Source: Actinoplanes lutulentus (GTDB lineage Bacteria > Actinomycetota > Actinomycetes > Mycobacteriales > Micromonosporaceae). From it: 64,000 nt of DNA. Position 1 is the first letter of the stretch. Each line of letters begins with the position of its first letter. The translations under genes were made by a program, and so were the position numbers. A model generated the notes under the pieces. It was not told where the DNA came from. It did no database searches and saw nothing but the letters and a program-made list of their open reading frames with translations. Location: positions 211,258 through 275,257 of the forward strand of contig NZ_QLMJ01000015.1 of NCBI RefSeq assembly GCF_003259845.1, written 5' to 3'. Of this stretch, positions 24,523 to 32,649 are shown piece by piece.

Positions 24523-25612
24523 GGACCTGCCGCAGGTGCTCGCCAATGCCGCGCCCCTGCTGGACGCGCAGGCCATCACCGTGCTGCTGATCGATTACGG
24601 ACAGCTCGCGCTGCACCCGTTCCGCGGAACAACGACCTCACTGCCGGTGGAGGGCAGCCTCGCCGGACAGGCCTTCACCACCGCGCGGCACCAGTGGGAC
24701 GCCGGTTTCCTGTGGCTGCCGCTGCTGCACGGCGCCGAACGGCTCGGCGTCCTCGAATTCGAGCTGAAAACACCCCCGACGGACGAGGCCCGGCACGACC
24801 TCGAAGTGATCGCCGCCCTGGTCGCCGAGCTGATCGCGAGCCGGCGCTTCTACGGTGACGCGGTCGAGCACACCCGGCGGCGGATGCCGATGCAGCTCGC
24901 CGCGGAGATCATCTGGAACCAGCTGCCGCCGCTGACGTTCGCTGTCGACGGAACGATGGTCACCGCCGTCCTCGAACCCTGTTACGACGTCGGCGGCGAC
25001 GCGTTCGACTACGCGGCGAACGGCGACACCCTGCACGTCGCGCTCTTCGACACGGTCGGCCACGGGATCAGTGCGAGTGCGCTGACCACGCTGACGCTGA
25101 ACACGTACCGCAACGCCCGCCGGTCCGGGCTGTCGCTGGTCGACACCTGCCGGTCGATCGACAAGTGGATCCGCGCGCAGTACCCGGGCGCGTTCGTCAC
25201 CGCGCTCGTTGCCGAGCTGGACATCGCGACCGGCGTCTATCGGCGGATCAGCGCCGGGCACCCCGCCGAGCTCTTCCTGCGCGACGGCCGGGTCCTGCCC
25301 TCGCTGCCCACCCCGAACGCACTGCCGCTCGGCCTCGGCCACATGGTCACCCGGCGCCCGCAGGTGGTGGCGCAGCAGCTCGAACCCGGTGACTCGCTGG
25401 TCCTGTACACCGACGGCATCACCGAGGCACGCGACGCGTCCGGCGAGCTGTTCGGCGCCGACCGGCTGGGCGCGTTCATGCTGGACGCCCTGAGCCACGG
25501 CAATCCCGCCCCGGAAACGATGCGCCGCCTGATCCAGACGATCGTCTCTTACGAGGACGGCGAATTACGCGACGACGCCACCGCCGCCATGCTCCAATGG
25601 CAACGCCACTGA
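24461..25612 (+). CDS. GAF-SpoIIE protein phosphatase (PP2C-like)
   Basis: 383 residues. Residues ~25-125 form a GAF-like domain (ITVLLIDYGQLALHPF, WLPLLHGAERLGVLEFEL). Residues ~170-380 are a SpoIIE/RsbU-type PP2C phosphatase with metal-binding acids in CYDVGGDAFDY, LFDTVGHGISASA, ISAGHPAELFLRDG, LYTDGITEARD and DDATAAMLQW. Such proteins dephosphorylate anti-anti-sigma factors and thereby control alternative sigma factors. The start may be GTG 24461 or ATG 24473. The partner switch proteins are not encoded nearby. Confidence 0.9.
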   Translation: MLASMEAVRRLMDLRHRGRAEDLPQVLANAAPLLDAQAITVLLIDYGQLALHPFRGTTTSLPVEGSLAGQAFTTARHQWDAGFLWLPLLHGAERLGVLEFELKTPPTDEARHDLEVIAALVAELIASRRFYGDAVEHTRRRMPMQLAAEIIWNQLPPLTFAVDGTMVTAVLEPCYDVGGDAFDYAANGDTLHVALFDTVGHGISASALTTLTLNTYRNARRSGLSLVDTCRSIDKWIRAQYPGAFVTALVAELDIATGVYRRISAGHPAELFLRDGRVLPSLPTPNALPLGLGHMVTRRPQVVAQQLEPGDSLVLYTDGITEARDASGELFGADRLGAFMLDALSHGNPAPETMRRLIQTIVSYEDGELRDDATAAMLQWQRH

Positions 25613-25627
25613 GCCAGGAGCCGCATA

Positions 25628-25655
25628 TCCTATCTCCCAGCAAGGAAAGATAGGA
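25628..25655 (+). promoter_or_regulatory. Operator-like dyad upstream of thiM operon
   Basis: TCCTATCT (25628-25635) and AGATAGGA (25648-25655) are perfect 8-bp inverted repeats with a 12-nt spacer, about 110 nt before the thiM start. The GntR gene that ends the operon makes autoregulation here plausible. The conserved CTGAGA of a TPP riboswitch was not found in the leader. Confidence 0.4.
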
Positions 25656-25763
25656 ATGAGATCTCTGTCATCAGCAAAAACACCCGCCAGGCGTAGTCTC
25701 GCTCCGGTTGTATGCAGCAGTATGCAGACCGACGAGGTACCCCGATCAAGCGGAGCGATGACG

Positions 25764-26558
25764 ATGACAGTGGCAACCTGGAAGGACCCGGCCGTTCGCG
25801 AGGGATACGCGCGGATCGCCGAGACCGGCCCCTTCGTGTACGGGCTGACGAACTACATCGCGGCCAACCTCAGCGCCAACGTCCTGCTCGCCGCCGGCGC
25901 CGGACCCGCGATCGGCGCCGCGTCGGACTGGACCACCACGTTCCCGGCCGGCGCGAGCGCGGTCTGGATCAACACGGCCTCGCTGATGAGCAGCGACGAG
26001 GAATCACTGCGGACCGTGGCACGCACCGCCCATGAGGCGGGCACACCGTGGGTCCTCGACCCGGTAGCCGTCGGCGCCGGCGCGGCCGCGTACGACGACT
26101 TCGTGCGTTCGCTGCTGGAGTTCCGTCCCGCCGTGATCCGGGGCAACGCCAGCGAACTGATCGCCCTCGCGGGTGGCGAGGCCACCGGCAAGGGCGTCGA
26201 GACGACCGTCAACTCGGCCGACGCGGTCGCCGCCGTCTCCGATTTCGCCGCCCGGATCGGCGCTGTCGTGGCGGTCAGCGGACCGGTCGACTACATCTCG
26301 GACGGTCACCGTACCGTCGAGGTCCCCGGCGGTGACGTACGCCTGACCAGGGTGACCGGCGCGGGGTGTGCGCTCGGCTCGCTGACCGCCGCCGCGGTCT
26401 TCGCCACCGGTGACGCGTTGCAGGGCGCGGTCGTGGCGCACGCCGCCTACGCCGAGGCCGCCGAGCGGGCCGGCGCCCGGACGAAGGGAACCGGCGCGTT
26501 CGCGGTGGCCCTGGTAGACGAGTTGTCCCTGCTGAATGACACCGACGAAAGCAACTGA
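25764..26558 (+). CDS. thiM: Hydroxyethylthiazole kinase
   Basis: 264 residues. ThiM signatures: VYGLTNYIAANLSANVLLAA near the start, AGTPWVLDPVAVGAG, IRGNASELIALAGGE and the catalytic TGAGCALGSLTAA. It phosphorylates 4-methyl-5-(2-hydroxyethyl)thiazole, normally for thiamine salvage. The second in-frame ATG (25764) is favoured because GGAG lies 8 nt upstream; ATG 25758 is an alternative. Unusually, its operon partners are a flavin monooxygenase, a sulfurtransferase and a GntR regulator, not ThiD or ThiE. Confidence 0.9.
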   Translation: MTVATWKDPAVREGYARIAETGPFVYGLTNYIAANLSANVLLAAGAGPAIGAASDWTTTFPAGASAVWINTASLMSSDEESLRTVARTAHEAGTPWVLDPVAVGAGAAAYDDFVRSLLEFRPAVIRGNASELIALAGGEATGKGVETTVNSADAVAAVSDFAARIGAVVAVSGPVDYISDGHRTVEVPGGDVRLTRVTGAGCALGSLTAAAVFATGDALQGAVVAHAAYAEAAERAGARTKGTGAFAVALVDELSLLNDTDESN

Positions 26559-27886
26559 TGATCCACCTCGGCGCCTTCCTCAACGCCGGCGTCCAGGGCA
26601 CCGCGGGCTGGCGGCATCCCGACGCCTCCCCGCGGTTCCTCACCGCCGCCCACTACGTGCGCATCGCCCAGGTCCTGGAGCAGGGCCTGTTCGACTTCGC
26701 GTTCGTGCCGGACGCCCTCGCGGTCCCGCGCAGCCTCGGCGGTTCCTTCGCCCCGGCGGTGAAGTGGGGTTCGGGCACACCACGGCTCGACCCGGTACCG
26801 GTCATCTCGCTGATGGCCGCGGTCACCACCCATCTCGGGGTGGCCGCGACCGTGTCGACCGGCTATCACGAGCCGTACAACGTGGCCCGCGAGTTCGCCA
26901 CGATCGACCACCTCACCGGTGGCCGCTCCGGCTGGAACGTGGTGACCAGCTTCCAGGACGCCGAGGCGCAGAACTTCGGCCAGCCGAAACTGCCGCCACG
27001 CCCGCAGCGGTACGCCCGGGCCGAGGAGTTCCTCGAGGTCACCACCCGGCTCTGGGACAGCTGGGCGGACGACGCGATCGTCGCCGACCGGGAGTCCGGT
27101 GTCTTCGGCCGCCCCGAGTCGGTCGAGGCGATCGACCACGACGGCGACCACTTCCGGGTGCAGGGCCCGCTCAGCGTGCCCCGGCCGCCGCAGGGATACC
27201 CGGTGATCATCCAGGCCGGCGCCAGCGAGCCGGGCCGGGATTTCGCCGCCCGCTGGGCCGACGTGATCTTCTGCAGTCACGAGTCCCTGGAGTCGGCCGT
27301 CGCGTTCTACACCGACGTGAAGGCACGCGCCGCCGCGCACGGCCGCGACCCGGACAACCTGGTGATCCTGCCGGCCGCCACCCCGGTGATCGGCCGCGAC
27401 GTGCAGGACGCGCTCGCCAGGCACGAGGCCTTCGCCGACCTGGTCTCGGTCGAGGCCGGACTGTCCCGCCTGGCGTACCACGTCAACGTGGACCTCACGA
27501 AATACGACCCGGACGGTCCGCTGCCCACCCTCGACGAGGTCGGCGTCGAGGGCCACTACCGCGAGGTCGTCGAGTTCGCCGAGCGGGAGAAGCTGACCGT
27601 CGCGCAGATCGGCCGCTGGTACGGCGCCCGCACCGAGGGCAGCCTGATCGGCTCGGCAGCCGACATCGCCGACACGATCCAGCAGTGGGTCGACGCCGGT
27701 GCCGCCGACGGTTTCGTCATCCAGGCCACCCACGTGCCGGCCGCGTTCGAGGACTTCGTCGCCGAGGTCGTCCCGGAACTCCAGCGCCGAGGCCTCTTCC
27801 GCACGTCCTACGAGGGTTCGACGCTGCGGGACAACCTCGGCCTCCCCCGCCCGGCCCGCGGCGAGTGGAAAGCTCGCCGATCATGA
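26558..27886 (+). CDS. FMN-dependent monooxygenase, NtaA/SnaA/DszA family
   Basis: 442 residues, luciferase-like. The family mark GGRSGWNVVTSFQDAEAQN, the N-terminal FLNAGVQGTAGWRHPD and VIIQAGASEPGRDFAARWAD fit class-C two-component flavin monooxygenases that act on nitrilotriacetate, pristinamycin, dibenzothiophene sulfone or dimethyl sulfide. It needs reduced FMN from a separate reductase; none is in this operon, but the ssu reductase is 5 kb away. The start overlaps the thiM stop by 1 nt (TGATG). The substrate is probably a sulfur compound, given the neighbours. Confidence 0.88.
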   Translation: MIHLGAFLNAGVQGTAGWRHPDASPRFLTAAHYVRIAQVLEQGLFDFAFVPDALAVPRSLGGSFAPAVKWGSGTPRLDPVPVISLMAAVTTHLGVAATVSTGYHEPYNVAREFATIDHLTGGRSGWNVVTSFQDAEAQNFGQPKLPPRPQRYARAEEFLEVTTRLWDSWADDAIVADRESGVFGRPESVEAIDHDGDHFRVQGPLSVPRPPQGYPVIIQAGASEPGRDFAARWADVIFCSHESLESAVAFYTDVKARAAAHGRDPDNLVILPAATPVIGRDVQDALARHEAFADLVSVEAGLSRLAYHVNVDLTKYDPDGPLPTLDEVGVEGHYREVVEFAEREKLTVAQIGRWYGARTEGSLIGSAADIADTIQQWVDAGAADGFVIQATHVPAAFEDFVAEVVPELQRRGLFRTSYEGSTLRDNLGLPRPARGEWKARRS

Positions 27887-28686
27887 CGACTCCGCTGGTC
27901 AGCCCCGCGTGGCTGCGCGAGCACCGCGACGACATCGTGCTGCTGGACGCGTCCATCGACCGTACCCAAGGCGGTTTTGCTCCTGGCAGTGACGCTTTTG
28001 CCGAAGCGCACATTCCCGGCGCCCGCTTCGCGGACCTCTTCACCGGATTCTCCGACCCGGCCGCTGCCCACCCCTTCTCACTGCCGTCACTCGCGCACCT
28101 GCGCGAGACAGCCCAGAGCGCAGGGGTACGCGATAACGCCCCCGTGGTCGTGTACGACCGCAACGGTGGCGCGTGGGCCGCCCGGGTGTGGTGGCTGCTG
28201 ACCATTCACGGCCACCCATCGGTGAGCGTGCTGGACGGTGGGCTGGCGTTGTGGATCGCCTCCGGTCTCCCGGTCGAAAGCGGACATCCGTCGGCTCCGG
28301 CCGCGACCGGGACGCTGACCCTGCACGAGCCGGGGCCGGTCACCGCCGACCTTTCCGAGGTCCTTGTGACGTCCCGCCAGGAGTATCCCGGGCAGCTTGT
28401 CTGTGCTCTCCGCCGTGAGGTCTACGAAGCCGGTCATATTCCCGGCAGCGGAAGCCTCCCCTATGCCGAGCTGCTCCGCGCCGACGGAACGATCGACCTC
28501 GATGCCACTCGGGAGAGGGGCGCCGCGCTCGGCTCGGACGCGATCGTCTACTGCGGCGGCGGCATCAACGCGGCCGGGCTGATCCTGGCCCTGGACGCCG
28601 CCGGACTGCCCCGGCCGCGGCTCTACGACGGCTCGCTCACGCAGTGGCGGGCCGACCCGAGCCGCCCGCTTAGCATGGGCCGATGA
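27883..28686 (+). CDS. Rhodanese-type sulfurtransferase, two domains
   Basis: 267 residues from ATG 27883, overlapping the previous stop (ATGA). Two rhodanese domains are visible: the inactive N-terminal one (LLDASIDRT, AHIPGARFADL, VVVYDRNGGAWAARVWWLL, LDGGLALW) and the catalytic one with the active-site Cys in IVYCGGGINAAG. It resembles thiosulfate/3-mercaptopyruvate sulfurtransferases. In this operon it could handle sulfur released by the monooxygenase. It is coupled by ATGA to the GntR gene. Confidence 0.88.
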   Translation: MTTPLVSPAWLREHRDDIVLLDASIDRTQGGFAPGSDAFAEAHIPGARFADLFTGFSDPAAAHPFSLPSLAHLRETAQSAGVRDNAPVVVYDRNGGAWAARVWWLLTIHGHPSVSVLDGGLALWIASGLPVESGHPSAPAATGTLTLHEPGPVTADLSEVLVTSRQEYPGQLVCALRREVYEAGHIPGSGSLPYAELLRADGTIDLDATRERGAALGSDAIVYCGGGINAAGLILALDAAGLPRPRLYDGSLTQWRADPSRPLSMGR

Positions 28687-29363
28687 CGGTGAACGCCCGC
28701 GACACGGTGTACCGCACGCTGCTCGAACGGCTCACGCACGGCCACTATGCCGCCGGCGATCCGCTCATCCCGCAGACGCTCAGCGAGGAGTTCGCGGTCT
28801 CCCGCACCCCGGTTCGGGAGGCGCTCGCGCTGCTCGAACAGGACGGGCTGCTGGTCTCCGGCCGGCGCGGGTTCGAGATCCGCCGCCGCGGCGACGAGGA
28901 GATCCTGGAGATCTTCGAGACCCGGGCCATCCTGGAGTCCTCGGCCGCGTACGCCGCGGCCACCCGCGCCACCCCGATCGACCTGGCCCGGCTGCAGGAC
29001 CTGCACGACCGCTCGCAGGCCACCGACGACCCGGCCGAGGTGCGGCGGCTGTTCAACCACTTCCACGACGCCGTCCGCAACGCCGCGCACAACCGGACCA
29101 TCACCACGCTGCTGCGCACGATCGAGGCGCAGGTGAAGGTCTCCGCGCCGTGGAACACCCCGGGCGGCGCCCGCGACTTCGGACCCAGCTTCGCCGAGCA
29201 CGCCGCGCTGCTGGACGCCATCCGCGCCGGTGATGCCGCCGCCGCACGGACCGTCAGCCTGGAACACGCCGCCCACGACCGCGACACCCGGGTCAGCCAG
29301 CTCATCGCCCGGATGGCCGCCGACCTGACCGCCCCCGACTCCACCGCGGCCGGCTGGCGCTGA
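28683..29363 (+). CDS. GntR family regulator (FCD/FadR type)
   Basis: 226 residues. Winged helix: LIPQTLSEEFAVSRTPVREA then LALLEQDGLLVSGRRGFEI. The C-terminal all-helical FCD domain (~85-215) has the metal/ligand-binding acids and histidines in NHFHDAVRNAAHN and EHAALLDAIRAGDAAAA. It ends the thiM operon and most likely senses its pathway substrate and represses the operon, possibly at the dyad 25628-25655. Confidence 0.9.
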   Translation: MTVNARDTVYRTLLERLTHGHYAAGDPLIPQTLSEEFAVSRTPVREALALLEQDGLLVSGRRGFEIRRRGDEEILEIFETRAILESSAAYAAATRATPIDLARLQDLHDRSQATDDPAEVRRLFNHFHDAVRNAAHNRTITTLLRTIEAQVKVSAPWNTPGGARDFGPSFAEHAALLDAIRAGDAAAARTVSLEHAAHDRDTRVSQLIARMAADLTAPDSTAAGWR

Positions 29364-29450
29364 ACCAGGTGATTCGGCGCCGCCGCGCCCACGGACTGCT
29401 CAGCGTCGTGGATGTGACAGACACCCATCCAGGTCGATGATCCTTGCGAA

Positions 29451-29482
29451 TTCCGTGCCGAGAGTCATTCCTCGGCACGGAA
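29451..29482 (+). promoter_or_regulatory. Perfect stem-loop ending at the DUF4331 ribosome-binding site
   Basis: TTCCGTGCCGAG (29451-29462) pairs perfectly with CTCGGCACGGAA (29471-29482), with an 8-nt loop. The right arm runs into GGAAGGAT, the ribosome-binding site 10 nt before ATG 29492. It could terminate the GntR operon, act as an operator dyad, or mask the DUF4331 translation start. Confidence 0.5.
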
Positions 29483-29491
29483 GGATCCACC

Positions 29492-31204
29492 ATGCGTCCC
29501 AGAACCCGCCGCCAGCGCGCCTTGGCGGCGCTCGGCATCGGCGCTCTGCTCGCCGGCTCGGTGTACACCCTCGGGCCGGTGACCGCGACCGCGTCCAGCC
29601 ACCGCGAAGCGCCCCTGATCGCCGCGGACCCGGCGGTCGACAACACCGACCTGTACGCGTTCGTCAGCCCGGACCGCCCCGGATACGTCACCTTCGTCGC
29701 CAACTGGCAGCCGTTCTCCGAACCGAACGGCGGTCCCAACTTCTACCCGTTCGCCACCGACGCGACGTACCACATCAAGGTCGACAGCGACGGTGACGCG
29801 CGACCCGACGCCGAGTTCCGGTGGAAGTTCCGGAACATCGACAAGCGGGGCAACAACACGTTCCTCTACAACAACGGCCCGGTCACCTCGCTCGACGACG
29901 AGAACCTGCTGTTCAAGCAGACGTACAGCCTGGAGTCCTCGTTCGGCGGCGCGCCCTTCAAGACCCGGGTGCAGGACGCACCGGTCGCGCCGTCGCGGGT
30001 CGGCACGGCGTCCATGCCGGATTACCAGACCCTGCGTGACCAGGCCACCAAGACACTGCCGGGCGGCTGGAACGTCTTCGCCGGCCAGGCCGACGACCCG
30101 TTCTTCCTGGACCTTCAGGTCTTCAACCTGCTGTACGGCGGTGACCTCTCGGACTCCGGGAACGACACCGTCGCCGGCTACAACGTGAACACGATCGCCC
30201 TGCAGGTGCCGTTCAACGACGTGGCGCTCAAGGGCGACGCCGGCCGCAACCCGGTCATCGGCGTCTGGACCACAACCGAACGCGACCGGGTACGCATCAG
30301 CGGCTCGACGTCCGGCAGCGGCGGCAAGGTCCAGGTCTCCCGTCTCGGCAACCCGCTGATCAACGAGGTGATCGTCCCGGCGGGGCTGAAGGACGCCTTC
30401 AACGCCAGCCCGCCCCGCCAGGACGCCAAGACGCCGGCGCTGGTCAAGCGGGTTCTCGAACCCGAGGTGCCGAAGCTCATCGAGTCGATCTACAAGATCC
30501 CGGCGCCGAAGACACCCCGCAACGATCTGGCCGAGATCTTCCTGACCGGCATCACCACGAAGGGCGACGGCCCGATCAAGGCCGATCTGAACTCCCAGCT
30601 CAACAACAAGGACGTGAAGGCGTCCCGCTTCGTACCGGCCGAGGAGCTGCGGCTGAACCTGTCGGTACCGGTGGCCGGGCAGCCCAATCGCCTCGGTGTG
30701 CTCGCCGGCGACCTGCAGGGCTTCCCGAACGGGCGGCGGCTCACCGACGACGTCCTCGACATCGAACTGCAGGCCCTGGTCGGCGCGGCACAGACCGGCA
30801 AGCTGGTCGACGCCCTGGCCGCCGGCGACGGCGTCGACACCAACGACCAGGACTTCGCCGCGACGTTCCCCTATGTGGCGCTGCCCAACGGCGTCGCGGT
30901 GAACAAAGCCCGTGGTCAGCAGCCCGCCGCGGCCCAGCCGAGCCCGTCGGCCGGCGACGCCGGCGCCGCCGGTCCGGTCGGTGCGGTCGACGGCGTCACC
31001 GGCAACACACCTGTCGACACCGCGGCGGACACCGCTGCCGCTCCGGAAGGCACCCAGGTCACCGTGCCCGTCGCCTACGCGACCGGCGCTTCCGGCATCG
31101 CGATCCTCATCGTCGCGGCCGGCGTCTTCCTGCTCCTGCGGTGGCGGCGCGCACAGACGCCCCGCCGGCCCTTCCCCGACAACGACCCGACCCTCCGTTT
31201 CTGA
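29492..31204 (+). CDS. DUF4331 secreted or surface protein
   Basis: 570 residues. A signal peptide (~1-35) is followed by the hallmark SSHREAPLIAADPAVDNTD and VSPDRPGYVTFVANW of DUF4331. The domain runs to ~480. A Pro/Ala/Gly-rich linker and a C-terminal helix GIAILIVAAGVFLLLRWRR with a basic tail anchor it in the membrane facing outward. The biochemical role of DUF4331 is not established. It heads an operon with a TPR protein and a NicO metal transporter, an association that hints at metal handling. Confidence 0.88.
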   Translation: MRPRTRRQRALAALGIGALLAGSVYTLGPVTATASSHREAPLIAADPAVDNTDLYAFVSPDRPGYVTFVANWQPFSEPNGGPNFYPFATDATYHIKVDSDGDARPDAEFRWKFRNIDKRGNNTFLYNNGPVTSLDDENLLFKQTYSLESSFGGAPFKTRVQDAPVAPSRVGTASMPDYQTLRDQATKTLPGGWNVFAGQADDPFFLDLQVFNLLYGGDLSDSGNDTVAGYNVNTIALQVPFNDVALKGDAGRNPVIGVWTTTERDRVRISGSTSGSGGKVQVSRLGNPLINEVIVPAGLKDAFNASPPRQDAKTPALVKRVLEPEVPKLIESIYKIPAPKTPRNDLAEIFLTGITTKGDGPIKADLNSQLNNKDVKASRFVPAEELRLNLSVPVAGQPNRLGVLAGDLQGFPNGRRLTDDVLDIELQALVGAAQTGKLVDALAAGDGVDTNDQDFAATFPYVALPNGVAVNKARGQQPAAAQPSPSAGDAGAAGPVGAVDGVTGNTPVDTAADTAAAPEGTQVTVPVAYATGASGIAILIVAAGVFLLLRWRRAQTPRRPFPDNDPTLRF

Positions 31205-31266
31205 CCGCGTTTCCGGGCGGCTGTGCCAGCCGGCGCGGCCGCCCGCCTCTCCCCCAGGAGCCATCC

Positions 31267-32649
31267 ATGCGACGAGTCCTTGTCCGCCTGGGACTGGCCG
31301 CCGCACTAGCGGCCACCCTGCTCACTGTCGCGGCCGTGCTGATCCGGCCGCGTCCCACCCTCCCCGCCGCGCAATCGGCCGCACCGCCCACCGACTCCGT
31401 GACCGACCGGATCGCCCGCGCCCAGCAGCGACTCGCCGACGTACCCGGCGACTGGCCGGCGTGGGCAGCGCTCGGCTCCGCATACCTGGAGCAGGCCCGC
31501 ATCACCGCCGACCCGGCCCTCTACCCCAAGGCCGAACAGGCCGCCCGCACGTCCCTCTCCCTGCGCCGCGACGGCAACAGCGACGCCCTGATCGTCCTGG
31601 GCGCCCTGGCCAACGCCCGCCACGACTTCCCCCTGGCCCGCGACCTCGCCGCCCAGGCCATCAAGATCAACACCTTCAATCCCCTGGGGTACGCGGTAAG
31701 GGCCGACGCCCTGACCCAGCTCGGCGACGCACCCGGCGCGACGGCCGCCGTGCAACGCATGCTCGACCTGCGCCCGGGGATGGCCGCCTTCACCCGCGCC
31801 TCCTACGACCTGGAGCTGCGTGGGCTGCTCACCGAGGCCACCGACCTGATGCGCCTGGCCCTGGCCGGCGCGGTCGACCCGCACGACATCGCCTTCTGCC
31901 GCACCCAGCTGGGCGACCTGGCCTTCGGCCGAGGTGACCTGGACACCGCCACAGCCGAATACACAGCAGCGATAGCCGCCAGCGCGGCCACACCCAGCAC
32001 CCAGCCCGAAGCCGGCGCTCAGCAGGCCGGGAGCGGCACGCCGCAGGCCGTGGGGCCGGCGGCATCCGGTGCGCTGCACGGGATGGCTCGGGTCAAGGCG
32101 GCGCGGGGTGACCTGGCTGGGGCCATCGCCGACTACGGCGCTCTCACCGCCCGCCTGCCCGCGACGGCAACGCTGCTCGAATACGCGGACCTGCTGCGCC
32201 TCGCCGGCCGCGGCGCCGAGGCCGACGCGCAGCTGGAGCTGGCCGCTGTGACGGAGAGGCTGTTCACCGCGAACGGCGGCACCGACGGCCTGGTCACCGC
32301 GGCGCTGGCCCTCGCCCGGAACCGCCCCGCCGACGCGGTGGCCGCCGCCCGCGCCGAGTGGTCCCGCCGCAAACACCCCGACGTCGCGGACACCCTCGCC
32401 TGGTCACTGCACGCGGCGGGCCGGGACGCCGAAGCCCTGTCGTACGCCCGTCGGGCCGTGGCCGGCGGCGCACACCCGGCCAGCTACGCGTACCACCTCG
32501 GCATGATCCAGCTCAGCCTCGGGCAGCGGGCCGCCGCGCGTACCGAGATCGCGCGTGCGCTGAGCACCAACCCGCACTTCTCCCCGGTGGACGCACCCAC
32601 CGCCCGCCGCGCCCTGTCCGGCCTGACCAGCACCGGAGGCATCCGATGA
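31267..32649 (+). CDS. Secreted/anchored tetratricopeptide-repeat protein
   Basis: 460 residues from ATG 31267 (AGGAG upstream). An N-terminal signal/anchor helix (~4-24) precedes TPR-like repeats: WPAWAALGSAYLEQARI, ALIVLGALANARHDFPLARD, FCRTQLGDLAFGRGDLDTA, GMARVKAARGDLAGAIADYG, YHLGMIQLSLGQRAAART. TPRs mediate protein-protein contact. It probably works outside the membrane with DUF4331 and the NicO transporter, whose start it overlaps by ATGA. Confidence 0.85.
   Translation: MRRVLVRLGLAAALAATLLTVAAVLIRPRPTLPAAQSAAPPTDSVTDRIARAQQRLADVPGDWPAWAALGSAYLEQARITADPALYPKAEQAARTSLSLRRDGNSDALIVLGALANARHDFPLARDLAAQAIKINTFNPLGYAVRADALTQLGDAPGATAAVQRMLDLRPGMAAFTRASYDLELRGLLTEATDLMRLALAGAVDPHDIAFCRTQLGDLAFGRGDLDTATAEYTAAIAASAATPSTQPEAGAQQAGSGTPQAVGPAASGALHGMARVKAARGDLAGAIADYGALTARLPATATLLEYADLLRLAGRGAEADAQLELAAVTERLFTANGGTDGLVTAALALARNRPADAVAAARAEWSRRKHPDVADTLAWSLHAAGRDAEALSYARRAVAGGAHPASYAYHLGMIQLSLGQRAAARTEIARALSTNPHFSPVDAPTARRALSGLTSTGGIR

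Noticed and set aside
25613..25763. Possible TPP riboswitch before thiM
   Set aside because: The conserved CTGAGA and thi-box pairings are not found; only a simple 8-bp dyad is present.
29465..31306. Minus-strand open frame opposite DUF4331
   Set aside because: DUF4331 motifs and signal peptide on the plus strand are unambiguous; the antisense frame has no family features.
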